Notes under the pieces: generated by a model
Databases searched by the model: none
What the model was told of the DNA's origin: nothing
What the model saw: only the letters and a program-made list of their open reading frames with translations
Assembly: GCF_015354575.1 (NCBI RefSeq)
Contig: NZ_JACAFQ010000011.1
Span: 166,740 to 230,739 of the forward strand
Source of the DNA: Pseudomonas sp. UFMG81
Lineage (GTDB): Bacteria; Pseudomonadota; Gammaproteobacteria; Pseudomonadales; Pseudomonadaceae
DNA: 64,000 bases
Direction: 5' to 3'
Position numbers and translations under genes: made by a program
Part shown: one piece after another, positions 1 through 9,427 of the stretch
How positions within the stretch are numbered: position 1 is the first letter of the stretch
Layout: every line of letters starts with the position of its first letter

Positions 1-825
1 CGCCGGCAACCGCGCCTGACGCCGCTCTTTCAGGCAGTACAGGTACTCATGCATCACCGGCGCATCCTCCAGCGCCAATACCCGCAGCTCGGGGTTATGC
101 GGCACCTCATGGCGGGCAATGATGCTGATGCCGATGTTGCGCAGCACCGCCTCGCGGATCGACTCACGGCTGCCAATCTCCAGCAGCGCCCCAGCCTTCA
201 CCCCGGCGTCCTGCATCATCTGTTCGGTGAGTTTGCGGGTGGTGGAGCCCTTCTCGCGCATCAGCAGGCAATGCCCGGCCACCACCTCGATCGACACCGC
301 CTGGCGCTGGGCCAGCGGGTGATTGCGGTGCACCGCCAGCACCAGCGGGTCGGTGCCCAGCACCCGGCGCACCAGGCGTGCGTCTTCCAGCAACTGCGAC
401 GAGGCGGCGATATCCACTCGGTAGTCCTCGAGCATTTCCAGCACCTGCTGCGAGTTGCCGATTTCCACCGCCACTTCCACCTGGGGCAGGCGCTCGCGGA
501 AGATCTTCACCAGGTCGAGGATGTAGTACGGCGCGGTTGCGGCGATGCGCAGGCTGCCCTGGGCCTGGCCGCTGTTGCGCAGCTCGAACTCGATCTCGGC
601 CTCCTGCTGCAACAGTGCCTTGACCATCGGCAGCAGGCGCACGCCCTCCTCGCTCAGCACCAGGCGCCGGCCACCACGGTAGAACAGCTCGACGTTGTAC
701 TGGCTTTCGAGGTTGCGGATCTGCGTGGTCACCGTGGGCTGGCTGAGCCCGAGCTTCTTCGCCGCCAGGGTGATGCTGCCCTGGCGGGCCACCATGTAGA
801 AGGCCTTGAGCTCGGCACTGAGCAT
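1..825 (-). CDS. LysR-family transcriptional regulator (3' end outside window)
   Basis: A LysR-type regulator whose first 275 residues are present; the C-terminus lies beyond the window edge. The N-terminal helix-turn-helix (about residues 1-60) carries LGLSQPTVTTQIRNLE, typical of the family. The rest is a periplasmic-binding-protein-like effector domain starting near GSLRIAATAPYY. The start is the ATG read from 825 down; no other Met gives the full helix-turn-helix. It lies downstream of cadA on the same strand, separated by a strong hairpin, so it is probably its own unit. The effector and target genes cannot be told from the sequence; the usual target, a divergent neighbour, is absent on the start side. 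Confidence 0.85.
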   Translation of the reverse strand, partial: MLSAELKAFYMVARQGSITLAAKKLGLSQPTVTTQIRNLESQYNVELFYRGGRRLVLSEEGVRLLPMVKALLQQEAEIEFELRNSGQAQGSLRIAATAPYYILDLVKIFRERLPQVEVAVEIGNSQQVLEMLEDYRVDIAASSQLLEDARLVRRVLGTDPLVLAVHRNHPLAQRQAVSIEVVAGHCLLMREKGSTTRKLTEQMMQDAGVKAGALLEIGSRESIREAVLRNIGISIIARHEVPHNPELRVLALEDAPVMHEYLYCLKERRQARLPA

Positions 826-875
826 TGTGGATAACCTCTTTTGGGACAGACATGACCCGTTGAACCAGCGCCGCC

Positions 876-917
876 CCCTGTGTAGGAGCGCCCCGGCAAG
901 GCCGCTCCTACACAGGG
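876..917. repeat. REP-like perfect inverted repeat between cadA and the LysR gene
   Basis: Two perfect 15-base arms (CCCTGTGTAGGAGCG and its complement) surround a 12-base centre. The arm contains the GTAGGAGC core shared with the other REP elements of this window. It follows the cadA stop and could act as a transcription end for cadA. Confidence 0.75.
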
Positions 918-930
918 TGCGCACCCAGCC

Positions 931-3171
931 TTACTTGCGCAGCAGGCGCAAGCCGTTGAACACCACCAGCAGACTCACGCCCATGTCGGCGAACACCGCC
1001 ATCCACAGGGTGGCCATGCCGGCAAAGGTGATCGCCAGGAAGATGGCCTTGATCCCCAGGGCCAGCACGATGTTCTGGGTGAGGATCGCCGCACTTTGGC
1101 GCGACAGCCTGACGAACGCCGGGATTTTGCGCAAGTCGTCGTCCATCAGCGCTACGTCGGCGGTCTCGATGGCGGTGTCGGTACCGGCGGCCGCCATGGC
1201 GAAGCCGATCTCGGCGCGGGCCAGGGCCGGCGCGTCGTTGATGCCGTCACCAACCATGCCGACGCGGTGGCCCTGGGCGTACAAATCCTCGATGGTCTTG
1301 AGCTTGTCAGCCGGCAGCAAATTGCCCTCGGCGCGGTCGATGCCCACCTGCGCGGCGATGGCCTGGGCGGTGTGGGGATTGTCGCCGGTCAGCATGACGG
1401 TCTTGATACCCAGCTCATGCAGTTCGGCGATGGCCTGGCGGCTGCTGTCCTTGACCGTGTCGGCCACGGCGAACAGCGCCAGCGGGCCGCTGCGGTCGAG
1501 CAGCAGGACCACGGTCTTGCCCTGGCGCTCCAGCACATCCAGTTGCGCCTCCAGCTCGGGCGAGCACAGGCCCAGCTCTTCCACCAGGCGGTGGTTACCC
1601 AGGTGGTAGGTTGCGCCGTCGATATCACCACGCACGCCACGGCCGGCAAGGGCCGCAAACTCGGTGACATCGTTCAGGGCAAGGCTTTGCGTCTTGGCAA
1701 ATTGCGCGATGGCGCCGGATACCGGGTGGTCGGAGCGCGCAGCGAGGCTGGCGGCCAGGGCCTGGGCGCGGCCTTCGAACAACGGGTCGAGGACCTGGCT
1801 GTCGGTCTGCACCGGCTTGCCGTGGGTGAGGGTGCCGGTCTTGTCCAGGGCCAGGAAGTCCAGCTTGCGCCCGCCTTCCAGGTACACCCCGCCCTTGATC
1901 AGGATACCCTTGCGCGCGGCAGCGGCGAGGCCGCTGACGATGGTCACCGGGGTGGAGATCACCAGCGCGCACGGGCAGGCCACCACCAACAGCACCAGGG
2001 CACGGTAGACCCAGTCGAACCAGGCGCCGGCCATGAACAGCGGCGGGATGACCGCCACGGCAAGTGCCAGGGCGAACACTACCGGGGTGTAGATGCGCGA
2101 GAACTGGTCGACGAAGCGCTGGGTCGGCGCACGGGCGCCCTGGGCTTCTTCGACGGCCTTGATGATCCGCGCCAGTGTCGATTGGCCGGCGGCAGCGGTA
2201 ACGCGGTACTCCAGGGCGCCTGCCTGGTTGATGGTGCCGGCGAACAGCTTGTCGCCCACAGCCTTCTCCACTGGCAGGCTTTCGCCGGTGATCGGTGCCT
2301 GATCGACGCTGGATTGCCCGCTGACCACTTCACCATCCAGGCCGATGCGCTCGCCGGGGCGTACCCGCACCTGGGCACCGATGGCCACCTCGCGCACCTC
2401 GACTTCGCGCCACTGGCCGTCGCTTTGCAACACGGTGGCGGTGTCCGGGGTCAGCTGCATCAGCCCGCTGATAGCGTTGCGTGCGCGGTCCAGCGAGCGG
2501 GCCTCGATCAGCTCGGCGATGGTGAACAGCACCATGACCATGGCCGCTTCCGGCCATTGGCCGATCAGCACGGCACCGGTCACGGCGATGCTCATCAGCG
2601 CGTTGATGTTGAGGTTGCGGTTCTTCAGGGCGATCCAGCCCTTCTTGTAGGTGCCCAGGCCACAGCCGAGGATGGCCGCCAGGGCTAGCGCGGCGACCAC
2701 CCACTCTGGCGCTTTGCCGGAGAAATGCACGATTTCGGCGGCGATCGCCGCCACACCCGACAGCGCCAGCGGCCACCAACGGGTCTTGGCGGCAGGCGCG
2801 GCGCTGCTGTCATCGTCAGCGGCCAGCGGCTCGGCCTTCATGCCCAGGCTGTCGATGGCGCGCTCGATCTCGGCGGTACCGTCGAGGGTGTGGCGTACGC
2901 CCAACACGCGGTTGATCAGGTTGAATTCCAGCTGTTCGATGCCAGCCATCTTGCCCAGCTTGTCCTGGATCAGGGTCTGCTCGGTGGGGCAGTCCATGGC
3001 CTGGATGCGGAAACGGCTGAGCTGCGCCCCGGCGCTGGCCTTTTCGGTCAGTTGCACCAAGGCCGGCGAGGCACTGGCCCCGCAGCAGCTGTGGGTATGG
3101 GCTTCGTGGCGGTGACCTTGCTCGCCATGAGCGTGGTCATGCTTGTGTTCGGGGCTAACAGGCTGGTTCAT
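931..3171 (-). CDS. cadA: Heavy-metal P1B-type ATPase, Cd/Zn/Pb exporter
   Basis: A 746-residue inner-membrane pump that exports divalent soft metals (Cd2+, Zn2+, Pb2+) from the cytoplasm at the cost of ATP. The N-terminus is His-rich ([20 protein letters not shown]) followed by a CC pair and an HMA domain with the metal-binding AMDCPTEQ loop. The membrane metal site is Cys399-Pro-Cys401 and the phosphorylated aspartate is Asp443 in [17 protein letters not shown] marks the hinge. The start MNQPVSP was chosen over a Met 13 codons upstream because the upstream one lies inside the promoter shared with cadR. It is divergent from cadR, which should control it. Confidence 0.95.
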   Translation of the reverse strand: MNQPVSPEHKHDHAHGEQGHRHEAHTHSCCGASASPALVQLTEKASAGAQLSRFRIQAMDCPTEQTLIQDKLGKMAGIEQLEFNLINRVLGVRHTLDGTAEIERAIDSLGMKAEPLAADDDSSAAPAAKTRWWPLALSGVAAIAAEIVHFSGKAPEWVVAALALAAILGCGLGTYKKGWIALKNRNLNINALMSIAVTGAVLIGQWPEAAMVMVLFTIAELIEARSLDRARNAISGLMQLTPDTATVLQSDGQWREVEVREVAIGAQVRVRPGERIGLDGEVVSGQSSVDQAPITGESLPVEKAVGDKLFAGTINQAGALEYRVTAAAGQSTLARIIKAVEEAQGARAPTQRFVDQFSRIYTPVVFALALAVAVIPPLFMAGAWFDWVYRALVLLVVACPCALVISTPVTIVSGLAAAARKGILIKGGVYLEGGRKLDFLALDKTGTLTHGKPVQTDSQVLDPLFEGRAQALAASLAARSDHPVSGAIAQFAKTQSLALNDVTEFAALAGRGVRGDIDGATYHLGNHRLVEELGLCSPELEAQLDVLERQGKTVVLLLDRSGPLALFAVADTVKDSSRQAIAELHELGIKTVMLTGDNPHTAQAIAAQVGIDRAEGNLLPADKLKTIEDLYAQGHRVGMVGDGINDAPALARAEIGFAMAAAGTDTAIETADVALMDDDLRKIPAFVRLSRQSAAILTQNIVLALGIKAIFLAITFAGMATLWMAVFADMGVSLLVVFNGLRLLRK

Positions 3172-3201
3172 GGGTTTGTCCTTAAAGGGAGCCTGTTGCC
3201 A

Positions 3202-3232
3202 AGTGAACACCCTGTAGCCACTATAGGGTCAA
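3202..3232 (-). promoter_or_regulatory. MerR-type (CadR) operator-promoter of cadA
   Basis: On the minus strand a -35 box TTGACC (3227-3232) and a -10-like TTCACT (3202-3207) are 19 bp apart, the over-long spacer typical of MerR-family promoters. The spacer holds the dyad ACCCT-(11)-AGGGT at 3209-3229, which matches the known CadR/PbrR/ZntR operator pattern. CadR is expected to bind here, twist the DNA when metal is bound, and turn on cadA while limiting its own transcription. Confidence 0.85.
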
Positions 3233-3253
3233 CCCCCCTGCCGGAGATTTGCC

Positions 3254-3697
3254 ATGAAGATCGGAGAACTGGCCAAGGCCACGGATTGCGCCGTGGAAAC
3301 CATTCGCTACTACGAGCGCGAGCAACTGCTACCCGAGCCCGCCCGTACCGATGGCAATTACCGGCTGTACACCCAGGCCCATGTGGAACGGCTGACGTTC
3401 ATCCGCAACTGCCGCACCCTGGACATGACCCTGGACGAGATCCGCAGTCTATTGAGACTGCGCGACAGCCCGGAAGGCTCGTGCGGAAGCGTCAATGCGC
3501 TGATCGACGAACATATCGAGCATGTGCAGGCGAGGATCGACGGGTTGATGGCGCTGCAGACGCAGTTGGTGGAGCTGAGGCAGCAGTGCAATGCGCAGGG
3601 GGCGGAGTGCGCGATCTTGCAGCAGTTGGAGACCAATGGGGCGGTGACGGTGCCGGAGACCGAGCATTCGCATGTGGGGCGTAGCCACGGCCATTGA
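3254..3697 (+). CDS. cadR: MerR-family cadmium-responsive regulator CadR
   Basis: A 147-residue MerR-family activator. The N-terminal winged helix starts MKIGELAKATDC and contains ETIRYYERE, the family signature; a dimerisation helix follows. The three cysteines expected for Cd2+ binding in CadR are present at 77, 112 and 119, and the tail is His-rich (HSHVGRSHGH), as in P. putida CadR, where it forms a second metal site. The gene is divergent from cadA and shares one operator region with it. A REPIN follows the stop codon. Confidence 0.95.
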   Translation: MKIGELAKATDCAVETIRYYEREQLLPEPARTDGNYRLYTQAHVERLTFIRNCRTLDMTLDEIRSLLRLRDSPEGSCGSVNALIDEHIEHVQARIDGLMALQTQLVELRQQCNAQGAECAILQQLETNGAVTVPETEHSHVGRSHGH

Positions 3698-3716
3698 TGG
3701 TGCCTATACGAAAGCA

Positions 3717-3798
3717 TTCGCGGGCAAGCCCGCTCCCACAGGGACAGCGCTGGAACTGAAATCAGCGATATACCTGTGGGAGCGGGCTTGCCCGCGAA
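3717..3798. repeat. REPIN, GCGGGC-stem type
   Basis: Two REP arms in inverted orientation (3717-3742 and 3773-3798) with the core GGGAGCGGGCTTGCCCGCGA. Each arm forms its own hairpin and the two arms pair with each other. It lies between the convergent genes cadR and thyA and may end transcription from both sides. Confidence 0.85.
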
Positions 3799-3819
3799 GA
3801 GGACAACTCGATTACTGGA

Positions 3820-4791
3820 TCAGACCGCCATCGGCGCCGTCATCGGCGCATGGTGCTCATAGCCTTCCAGCCAGAAGTCGCTCGGCTCGATCTTCTCCAG
3901 CCACTCCGGCTCGTACTTGCCGGTCTCGGCAAACGCCGGTACCCGGTCGCTGATCACCAGCTTCGGCGCCGCCAGCGGCTCGCGCTTCATCTGTTCGCCC
4001 AGCATGTCCAGGTGGTTCTCATACACATGGGCATCGCCGATGAAGTAGGTGAACCAGCGCGGGGTGTAGCCGGTCAGGCGGCCGAACAGCGACAGCAGCG
4101 CCGCGCCTTCGGTGAGGTTGAACGGTGTGCCCAGGCCCAGGTCGTTGGAGCGGATGTAGAGGGTCAGGGAAATTTCCCTGGTCTCGACATTCGGGTGGAA
4201 CTGGTACAGCAAGTGGCACGGCGGCAGCGCCATTTCGTCGAGCTGGGCGCAGTTCCAGCCGTGGAACAGGATGCGCCGGCTGCCCGGGTCGTTGGCGATG
4301 GTGTCCAGGCACTGGCGCACCTGGTCGATGGCCTTGTACAGGATGACGAACGCCTGGCCGTCTTCCTCGTCCTGGGCGATCTGGCGGAAACCGGCCTTTT
4401 CGGCCATTTCGATGGCGGCCGGGTTGCTCAGCGCAATGCGCTTGTAGCCCGGCCACTGGCGCCATTGCACGCCGTAGATTTCGCCAAGGTCGTCATGGCC
4501 CAGGCGGAACGGGTTGGCCAGCCACTGGGCGTTCTCGTTGGCGTTCTGGTCCCAGACCTTGCAGCCCAACTCGCGGAATTCACCGGCGTTCTTCACGCCC
4601 CGCAAGAAGCCCACCATCTCGCCGATCGCCGACTTGAACGCAAGCCGGCGCGTGGTGATGGCCGGGAAGCCCTTCTGCAGGTCGAAACGCAGCATGGCGC
4701 CCGGCAGGCTGATGGTGCGGGTGCCGGTGCGGTTTTCCTGCAGCGTGCCGTTGTCGATGACCTCACGGACCAGATCTAGATACTGTTTCAT
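3820..4791 (-). CDS. thyA: Thymidylate synthase ThyA (long form)
   Basis: Makes dTMP from dUMP with methylene-tetrahydrofolate as carbon and hydride donor, in the cytoplasm. The catalytic Cys192 sits in [12 protein letters not shown], and the substrate-binding [10 protein letters not shown] segment precedes it. At 323 residues it is about 60 longer than the 264-residue E. coli enzyme; the extra length falls mainly around residues 112-155, between the GVQWR and LYKAIDQ segments, and I believe this is usual in Pseudomonas. It follows lgt on the same strand with a 48-bp gap that holds a hairpin. Confidence 0.96.
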   Translation of the reverse strand: MKQYLDLVREVIDNGTLQENRTGTRTISLPGAMLRFDLQKGFPAITTRRLAFKSAIGEMVGFLRGVKNAGEFRELGCKVWDQNANENAQWLANPFRLGHDDLGEIYGVQWRQWPGYKRIALSNPAAIEMAEKAGFRQIAQDEEDGQAFVILYKAIDQVRQCLDTIANDPGSRRILFHGWNCAQLDEMALPPCHLLYQFHPNVETREISLTLYIRSNDLGLGTPFNLTEGAALLSLFGRLTGYTPRWFTYFIGDAHVYENHLDMLGEQMKREPLAAPKLVISDRVPAFAETGKYEPEWLEKIEPSDFWLEGYEHHAPMTAPMAV

Positions 4792-4809
4792 GGCTTACCT
4801 GTAACAAGA

Positions 4810-4834
4810 ACGGCAGGGGGATCGCCCCTGCCGT
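4810..4834 (-). terminator. Hairpin between lgt and thyA (attenuator-like)
   Basis: A perfect 9-bp stem (CGGCAGGGG with CCCCTGCCG, plus one A-T pair) with a 5-base loop lies in the short gap between lgt and thyA. The minus-strand tail TTCTTGTT is only weakly U-rich, so partial termination or mRNA protection is more likely than a full stop. Confidence 0.5.
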
Positions 4835-4839
4835 GGGAA

Positions 4840-5649
4840 TCAGACGGCCGCTTTGGCCGTTGGTTTGCGGTTGTAGGCCCACCAGATCAGGAACAGGCCG
4901 CCGACGATCATCGGCACGCAGAGCAACTGACCCATGGTCAACCAGCCAAAGGCGATGTAGCCCAGCTGGGCGTCCGGCACCCGCACGAACTCCACGATGA
5001 AGCGGAAGATGCCATAGAACAGCGCGAACATGCCGGAAACGGCCATGGTCGGGCGCGGCTTGCGCGAGTACAGCCAGAGGATGACGAATAATGCCACACC
5101 TTCGAGGGCGAACTGGTACAGCTGCGACGGGTGACGCGGCAGTTGCGCCGGGTCGCTGAACGGCGGGAACACCATCGCCCACGGCACGTCGGTGGCCTTG
5201 CCCCACAGTTCGGCGTTGATGAAGTTGCCGATGCGCCCTGCGCCCAGGCCGATCGGCACCAGCGGGGCGACGAAGTCCATCAGTTCGAAGAACGACTTGT
5301 TGTTGCGCTTGCCGAACCACAGCGCCGCCAGCATCACGCCGATGAAACCACCGTGGAACGACATGCCGCCTTTCCAGACTTCGAAGATCAGCGTGGGGTT
5401 GGCCAGGTACTGGTGCAGGTCGTAGAACAGCACGTAGCCCAGGCGCCCGCCGACGATCACCCCCATCGACAGCCAGAACACCAGGTCGGAGAGCTTCTCG
5501 CGGGACCAGGTGGGGTCGAAACGGTTGAGCCGGCGCGAGGCCAGCAGCCAGGCGCCGCCGATGCCGATCAGGTACATCAGGCCGTACCAGTGGATTTTCA
5601 GCGGCCCGAGGGCCACGGCCACGGGATCTATCTGCGGGTAAGGCAGCAT
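4840..5649 (-). CDS. lgt: Prolipoprotein diacylglyceryl transferase
   Basis: An inner-membrane enzyme of 269 residues that moves diacylglycerol from phosphatidylglycerol to the lipobox cysteine of prolipoproteins, the first step of lipoprotein maturation. Family motifs visible are HGGFIGV near residue 103 and the signature [17 protein letters not shown] near residue 136. Several hydrophobic segments span the protein. It is followed by thyA, the common order in gammaproteobacteria, and preceded by a TauE/SafE permease 16 bp away on the same strand. Confidence 0.96.
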   Translation of the reverse strand: MLPYPQIDPVAVALGPLKIHWYGLMYLIGIGGAWLLASRRLNRFDPTWSREKLSDLVFWLSMGVIVGGRLGYVLFYDLHQYLANPTLIFEVWKGGMSFHGGFIGVMLAALWFGKRNNKSFFELMDFVAPLVPIGLGAGRIGNFINAELWGKATDVPWAMVFPPFSDPAQLPRHPSQLYQFALEGVALFVILWLYSRKPRPTMAVSGMFALFYGIFRFIVEFVRVPDAQLGYIAFGWLTMGQLLCVPMIVGGLFLIWWAYNRKPTAKAAV

Positions 5650-5665
5650 GGATTTTCCTCTTGGT

Positions 5666-6448
5666 TCAAATCAAAAAGCTCAGGCCGACGCAGAACAGCA
5701 GCGCGGCGAACAGGCGTTTGAGCAGGCGCGGCGACAGCTTGTGCGCCAGGCGCGCGCCAAAGCGGGCGAAGAACATGCTGGTCACGGCGATGCCGACCAG
5801 TGCCGGCAGGTACACATAACCCACGCTATGGGCCGGCAGGTGCTCCTCGTGCCAGCCCAGCCACATGAAGCTCAGGGCGCTGGCCAGGGCGATCGGCAGG
5901 CCGCAGGCCGATGAGGTGGCCACGGCCTTCTGCATGGGCAGGCTGCGCCAGGTCAGGAACGGCACGGTCAGCGAGCCGCCGCCGATGCCGAAGATCGCCG
6001 AGGCCCAGCCGATCACCCCACCGGCGCCGATCAGGCCCGGTTTGCCAGGGATACCCCGGCTGGCCTTGGGCTTGAGGTCCAGGGCCATCTGCGCAGCGAT
6101 CACCAGGGCGAACACGCCGATGATCTTCTGCAGCATCGGGCCCTGGATCAGCGAGGCGGTCTTGGCCCCGACCAGGGCGCCGAGCAGGATGCCCACGGCC
6201 ATCCAGGTGAAGATCGGCCATTGCACCGCGCCTTTGCGCTGGTGCTCGAGTACGGCGTTGATCGAGGTGAAGACGATGGTCGCCAGCGACGTGCCAACGG
6301 CCAGGTGGGTAAGGACCGCGGGGTCGAAGCCCTGCAAGGTGAAGCTGAACACCAGCACCGGCACGATGATGATGCCGCCACCCACGCCGAACAGCCCGGC
6401 CAGTACACCGGCGCAGGCCCCCAACAGCAGATAGAGTACGAATTCCAT
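5666..6448 (-). CDS. TauE/SafE-family membrane permease
   Basis: A 260-residue, strongly hydrophobic protein of the TauE/SafE (DUF81) family, associated with export or uptake of sulfite, sulfoacetate or related anions. The two internal family repeats are visible as [17 protein letters not shown] near the start and [13 protein letters not shown] in the second half. The start MEFVLYLLL was chosen because the 15 residues upstream (with a Met at 6493) are not hydrophobic and not family-like. It ends 16 bp before lgt. The substrate cannot be predicted. Confidence 0.85.
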   Translation of the reverse strand: MEFVLYLLLGACAGVLAGLFGVGGGIIIVPVLVFSFTLQGFDPAVLTHLAVGTSLATIVFTSINAVLEHQRKGAVQWPIFTWMAVGILLGALVGAKTASLIQGPMLQKIIGVFALVIAAQMALDLKPKASRGIPGKPGLIGAGGVIGWASAIFGIGGGSLTVPFLTWRSLPMQKAVATSSACGLPIALASALSFMWLGWHEEHLPAHSVGYVYLPALVGIAVTSMFFARFGARLAHKLSPRLLKRLFAALLFCVGLSFLI

Positions 6449-6579
6449 TCGCGGCCCCTGTGGAAAACAATCCGGCATGGTAACGGAAGCCACGCCTGGC
6501 GCTCTAGTGAAGTCTGTGTCAGGTGATGGATCGGCACCGGCGCCACGGGTAGAGTGGCCGAAAACACAGGGGACAACCT

Positions 6580-7326
6580 ATGTGCCTGATCGTATTCGCC
6601 TGGCGGCCGGGGCATGCCCTGCCGCTGATCGTCGCCGCCAACCGCGACGAGTTCTACGCCCGCCCGACCCAGGCCCTGACGGCTTGGGAGGATGCGCCGG
6701 GGGTACATGCCGGGCGCGACCTGGAAGCCGGCGGCACCTGGCTTGGGGTCGGGCCGGGCGGGCGCTTCGCGGCACTGACCAACATCCGTGACCCAGGGCA
6801 GCCACTGGGGCCGCGCTCGCGGGGCGAGCTGGTGGCGGCGTACCTGCGCGGCGAACTGGCGGTGGAGGCCTATCTGGATGAAGTGGCCAGCCGCAGCGCG
6901 CAGTATTCGGGGTTCAACCTGCTGGTAGGCGATGGCGAGCGCCTGGGCTACCTGCATGCCCGGGCCCCGGCACCCCGTCTGCTGGAGCCCGGCGTTTATG
7001 GGCTGTCGAACGCGGGGCTCGACACTCCTTGGCCGAAGCTGGTCAAGGCGCGCTGCGGGCTACAGGCGCTGTTGGCGTCGGCCGACCCACAGCGCCTGTT
7101 GGCGTTGCTGGCCGATGCCGTACCGGCAGCCGATGGCGAGTTGCCGGAAACCGGCGTAGGCATGGCGACCGAAAGGCTGCTGTCGAGCGTATTCATCGCC
7201 AGCCAGAACTACGGGACGCGGGCAAGCACGGTGTTGATCGTGGACGACCAAGGGCGGCGGCGAATGGTCGAACGCAGTTTCGGGCCGTTCGGCGGGCATC
7301 TGGGCGAGGTGAGCCTGGAGGCCTGA
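6580..7326 (+). CDS. NRDE family protein (TANGO2-like)
   Basis: A 248-residue protein beginning MCLIVFAWRPG, with NRDEFYARP near residue 21 that gives the family its name. The Cys directly after Met is conserved in the family and resembles an N-terminal nucleophile. Eukaryotic TANGO2 homologues are linked to heme or lipid handling; the bacterial role is not established. A ribosome-binding site AGGGGA precedes the ATG at good spacing. It is divergent from the permease and convergent with a YjiK-like gene. Confidence 0.85.
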   Translation: MCLIVFAWRPGHALPLIVAANRDEFYARPTQALTAWEDAPGVHAGRDLEAGGTWLGVGPGGRFAALTNIRDPGQPLGPRSRGELVAAYLRGELAVEAYLDEVASRSAQYSGFNLLVGDGERLGYLHARAPAPRLLEPGVYGLSNAGLDTPWPKLVKARCGLQALLASADPQRLLALLADAVPAADGELPETGVGMATERLLSSVFIASQNYGTRASTVLIVDDQGRRRMVERSFGPFGGHLGEVSLEA

Positions 7327-7355
7327 GCCCCGCATGCATCGCCCACGCGGGGGGC

Positions 7356-8285
7356 TCAGGGCTTCTTGAACACGTAGAACAGGTTCGGCTCGCTGACCAG
7401 GTAGATGGTCCCGGCGTCGTCCATGGCAATCCCTTCTGCCTGCGGCACCGTCTGTTTCAAGCCCTGGAAGCCTTTGCGCAACGACAGCGTGCTCAACGGT
7501 CGGCCCTTCACATCCAGCTCCAGCACCAAGCGCGACTCGTCCGACAACGCCAGCAGGTGCCCGCTGCGCTCATCGAACTGCAGGCTGGACAGGTCGCGCA
7601 CGAACAGCCGCCGGTCACGCTTGCGGTCCTGCACCACATGCACGGCGTAAGGCTTGTCGGGGTTGTCGTGGGGGAAGCCGTGCACCTCGTAGATCATCAT
7701 CGGGTCGCGCTCCTTGGCCACGAACAGGCGCTTGCCAGCCGAGTCGTAGGCCAGGCCCTCGAAGCCCTTGTTGCCGTTGAGGCCAATGCCCAGCGACAAC
7801 TGCTCGGCATCGTTGGCGTCGAGGAACAGGGTGTCGTCGTCCAGGCGCACACGGATCAACCGCTGCTCGCGCTCGTCGGTGATCACGTAGCTGTTGGGGC
7901 CCACGTACTCCACCGCCTCGGGGTCGCCGAAGCCGGTCAGCGGCACGCGGCGCAACACACGCCCGTCCAGCGACAGCTCGATCAGCTCGGACTTGGCGTT
8001 GGTCACGGTGAACAGGCTCTTGCGGTCGGGGTCGTAGGTCAGCGCCGAAATGTCGTCGTCCAGCCCCTCGATGGGCTGCGCCTCCACTACCATCCGGTAG
8101 CGGTCAAGCCCCATGCTTTGCTCGGCAGGCTGCCACCAGGCCTTGAGGTTGAACCATCCGCGCTCGAACAGGCGAAACTCGTGCCCCGCCACGCCCAGGG
8201 CAAGCAGCGAAGCAATCACGAAGAAGGCGGCAATCAGACGGTGGTTACGGCGCATGCAGGCAGACTCGGGTAAAGGAGCGTGCAT
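7356..8285 (-). CDS. SdiA-regulated (YjiK-like) protein, copy 1
   Basis: A 309-residue protein with one N-terminal membrane anchor (LIAAFFVIASLLALGVAG) and a beta-propeller-like body of the SdiA-regulated/YjiK family, expected in the periplasm. Repeats such as ISALTYDPDRKSLFTVTN and GFEGLAYDSAGKRLFVAKE look like propeller blades, and the end VSEPNLFYVFKK is shared with the next gene. An internal Met (start at 8255) lies nearer the hydrophobic segment and is an alternative start; neither has a clear ribosome-binding site. The function is unknown. Confidence 0.8.
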   Translation of the reverse strand: MHAPLPESACMRRNHRLIAAFFVIASLLALGVAGHEFRLFERGWFNLKAWWQPAEQSMGLDRYRMVVEAQPIEGLDDDISALTYDPDRKSLFTVTNAKSELIELSLDGRVLRRVPLTGFGDPEAVEYVGPNSYVITDEREQRLIRVRLDDDTLFLDANDAEQLSLGIGLNGNKGFEGLAYDSAGKRLFVAKERDPMMIYEVHGFPHDNPDKPYAVHVVQDRKRDRRLFVRDLSSLQFDERSGHLLALSDESRLVLELDVKGRPLSTLSLRKGFQGLKQTVPQAEGIAMDDAGTIYLVSEPNLFYVFKKP

Positions 8286-8345
8286 CTAACCATCAGCAAC
8301 TGAAGCGAAGCTTAATGCCAGCGGGCGAATTGTCTGATGGCGATA

Positions 8346-9272
8346 TCAGTGCTTTCTGAAGCGATAGAACAGGTTGGGCTCACTGACGAAATACAGGTTG
8401 CCCTGGTCGTCCATGGCCACGCCTTCGGCCCGTGGGATGGTGTCCTTCAGGCCGTTGAAACCGCCAAGCACGGTCATGAAGCTGACCTGCTCGCCCTTCT
8501 CGTCCAGCTCCAGCAGCATGTTGGAGTCGGCGGACAGCACCAGCAGGTGGCCGGTGCGCGGGTCGACCGCCAACGCGGAGAGGTTGCGCAGGTCCAGCTC
8601 ATCGCTAGGCAGCGCCTGCTTGTCGCCCTTGAGCGGGCTGCGCCCGTCGGTGCTCCAGGTGTACAGCCGGGGCGGGCGTTCCTCGCCGATGACCAGGCGC
8701 TGGCGCATCGCATCCCAGGCAATGGCCTCGAAGCCCTTGTTGCCCTTGTCGGCCTCGCCCAGGTCGTGGCTTTGGAAGTCTGCGCGATTCAGCGTGGTGG
8801 TGCTGGCGTCCACCTTCACCACGGTGAGGTCGTGATTGCGCTCGTCGACGATGGCGATCTGGCCGTCCTCCAACACCGCCACTCCTTCCGGATTGGACCA
8901 GCCCACCAGGGGCATCTTGCGCAGCACATCGCCCTCGAGCGTCAGCTCGACCAGGAACGGGTGCTTGCCCATCACCGCGAACAGCGTGCGGGTCTGCGGG
9001 TTGAACGCCAGGTCCGAAGCTTCGTCGCGCTCCATCCCTGGCAGCGGCTTGGCATCGATGTCTGCCACATAGTCCGGCAGCCAGATGCTCTCCTGGCGCT
9101 CGCCCGGGGTCTCGAAGCGCTCTTTTATCCACAGCAGCCCACGGTCATCCCAATGCATGGCCACGGCCAGCCCATAGCCAATCAGCGCCAGTGCAGCGAG
9201 CCAGACCGGCCAACGCAGCAGGGCATGGCGTTTGCGGGTGGGCGGAACAGGAGCGGTGGACGGGATGGCCAT
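8346..9272 (-). CDS. SdiA-regulated (YjiK-like) protein, copy 2
   Basis: A 308-residue paralogue of the following gene on this strand, with the same plan: a short cytoplasmic tail, one membrane segment (WLAALALIGYGLAVAM), then propeller-like repeats such as SDLAFNPQTRTLFAVMGK and the ending VSEPNLFYRFRK. AGGAAA upstream serves as ribosome-binding site. The two copies are 60 bp apart, which suggests an old tandem duplication and probably one transcript. In E. coli the family was named for regulation by SdiA; no LuxR-box-like dyad was recognised here. Confidence 0.8.
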   Translation of the reverse strand: MAIPSTAPVPPTRKRHALLRWPVWLAALALIGYGLAVAMHWDDRGLLWIKERFETPGERQESIWLPDYVADIDAKPLPGMERDEASDLAFNPQTRTLFAVMGKHPFLVELTLEGDVLRKMPLVGWSNPEGVAVLEDGQIAIVDERNHDLTVVKVDASTTTLNRADFQSHDLGEADKGNKGFEAIAWDAMRQRLVIGEERPPRLYTWSTDGRSPLKGDKQALPSDELDLRNLSALAVDPRTGHLLVLSADSNMLLELDEKGEQVSFMTVLGGFNGLKDTIPRAEGVAMDDQGNLYFVSEPNLFYRFRKH

Positions 9273-9427
9273 TGAAGGGTTTCCTGGTAATGAGCCGTGA
9301 TGTCTTCCTTAACGTCGGCGAACGGACATGAAACTGCGCATTATCCGGATCGTTTGTGAAAAAAACGACAAATGCCACCAGGTGATGGCCACACGACGGC
9401 AGCAGGGCTACCGTCGTGCCCGCAGCG

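Noticed and set aside
1096..2688. Long open frame of 530 residues on the plus strand opposite cadA
   Set aside because: It mirrors the cadA codons, as happens in GC-rich DNA; the product is rich in Gly, His, Gln and Asp without any domain, and cadA is certain.
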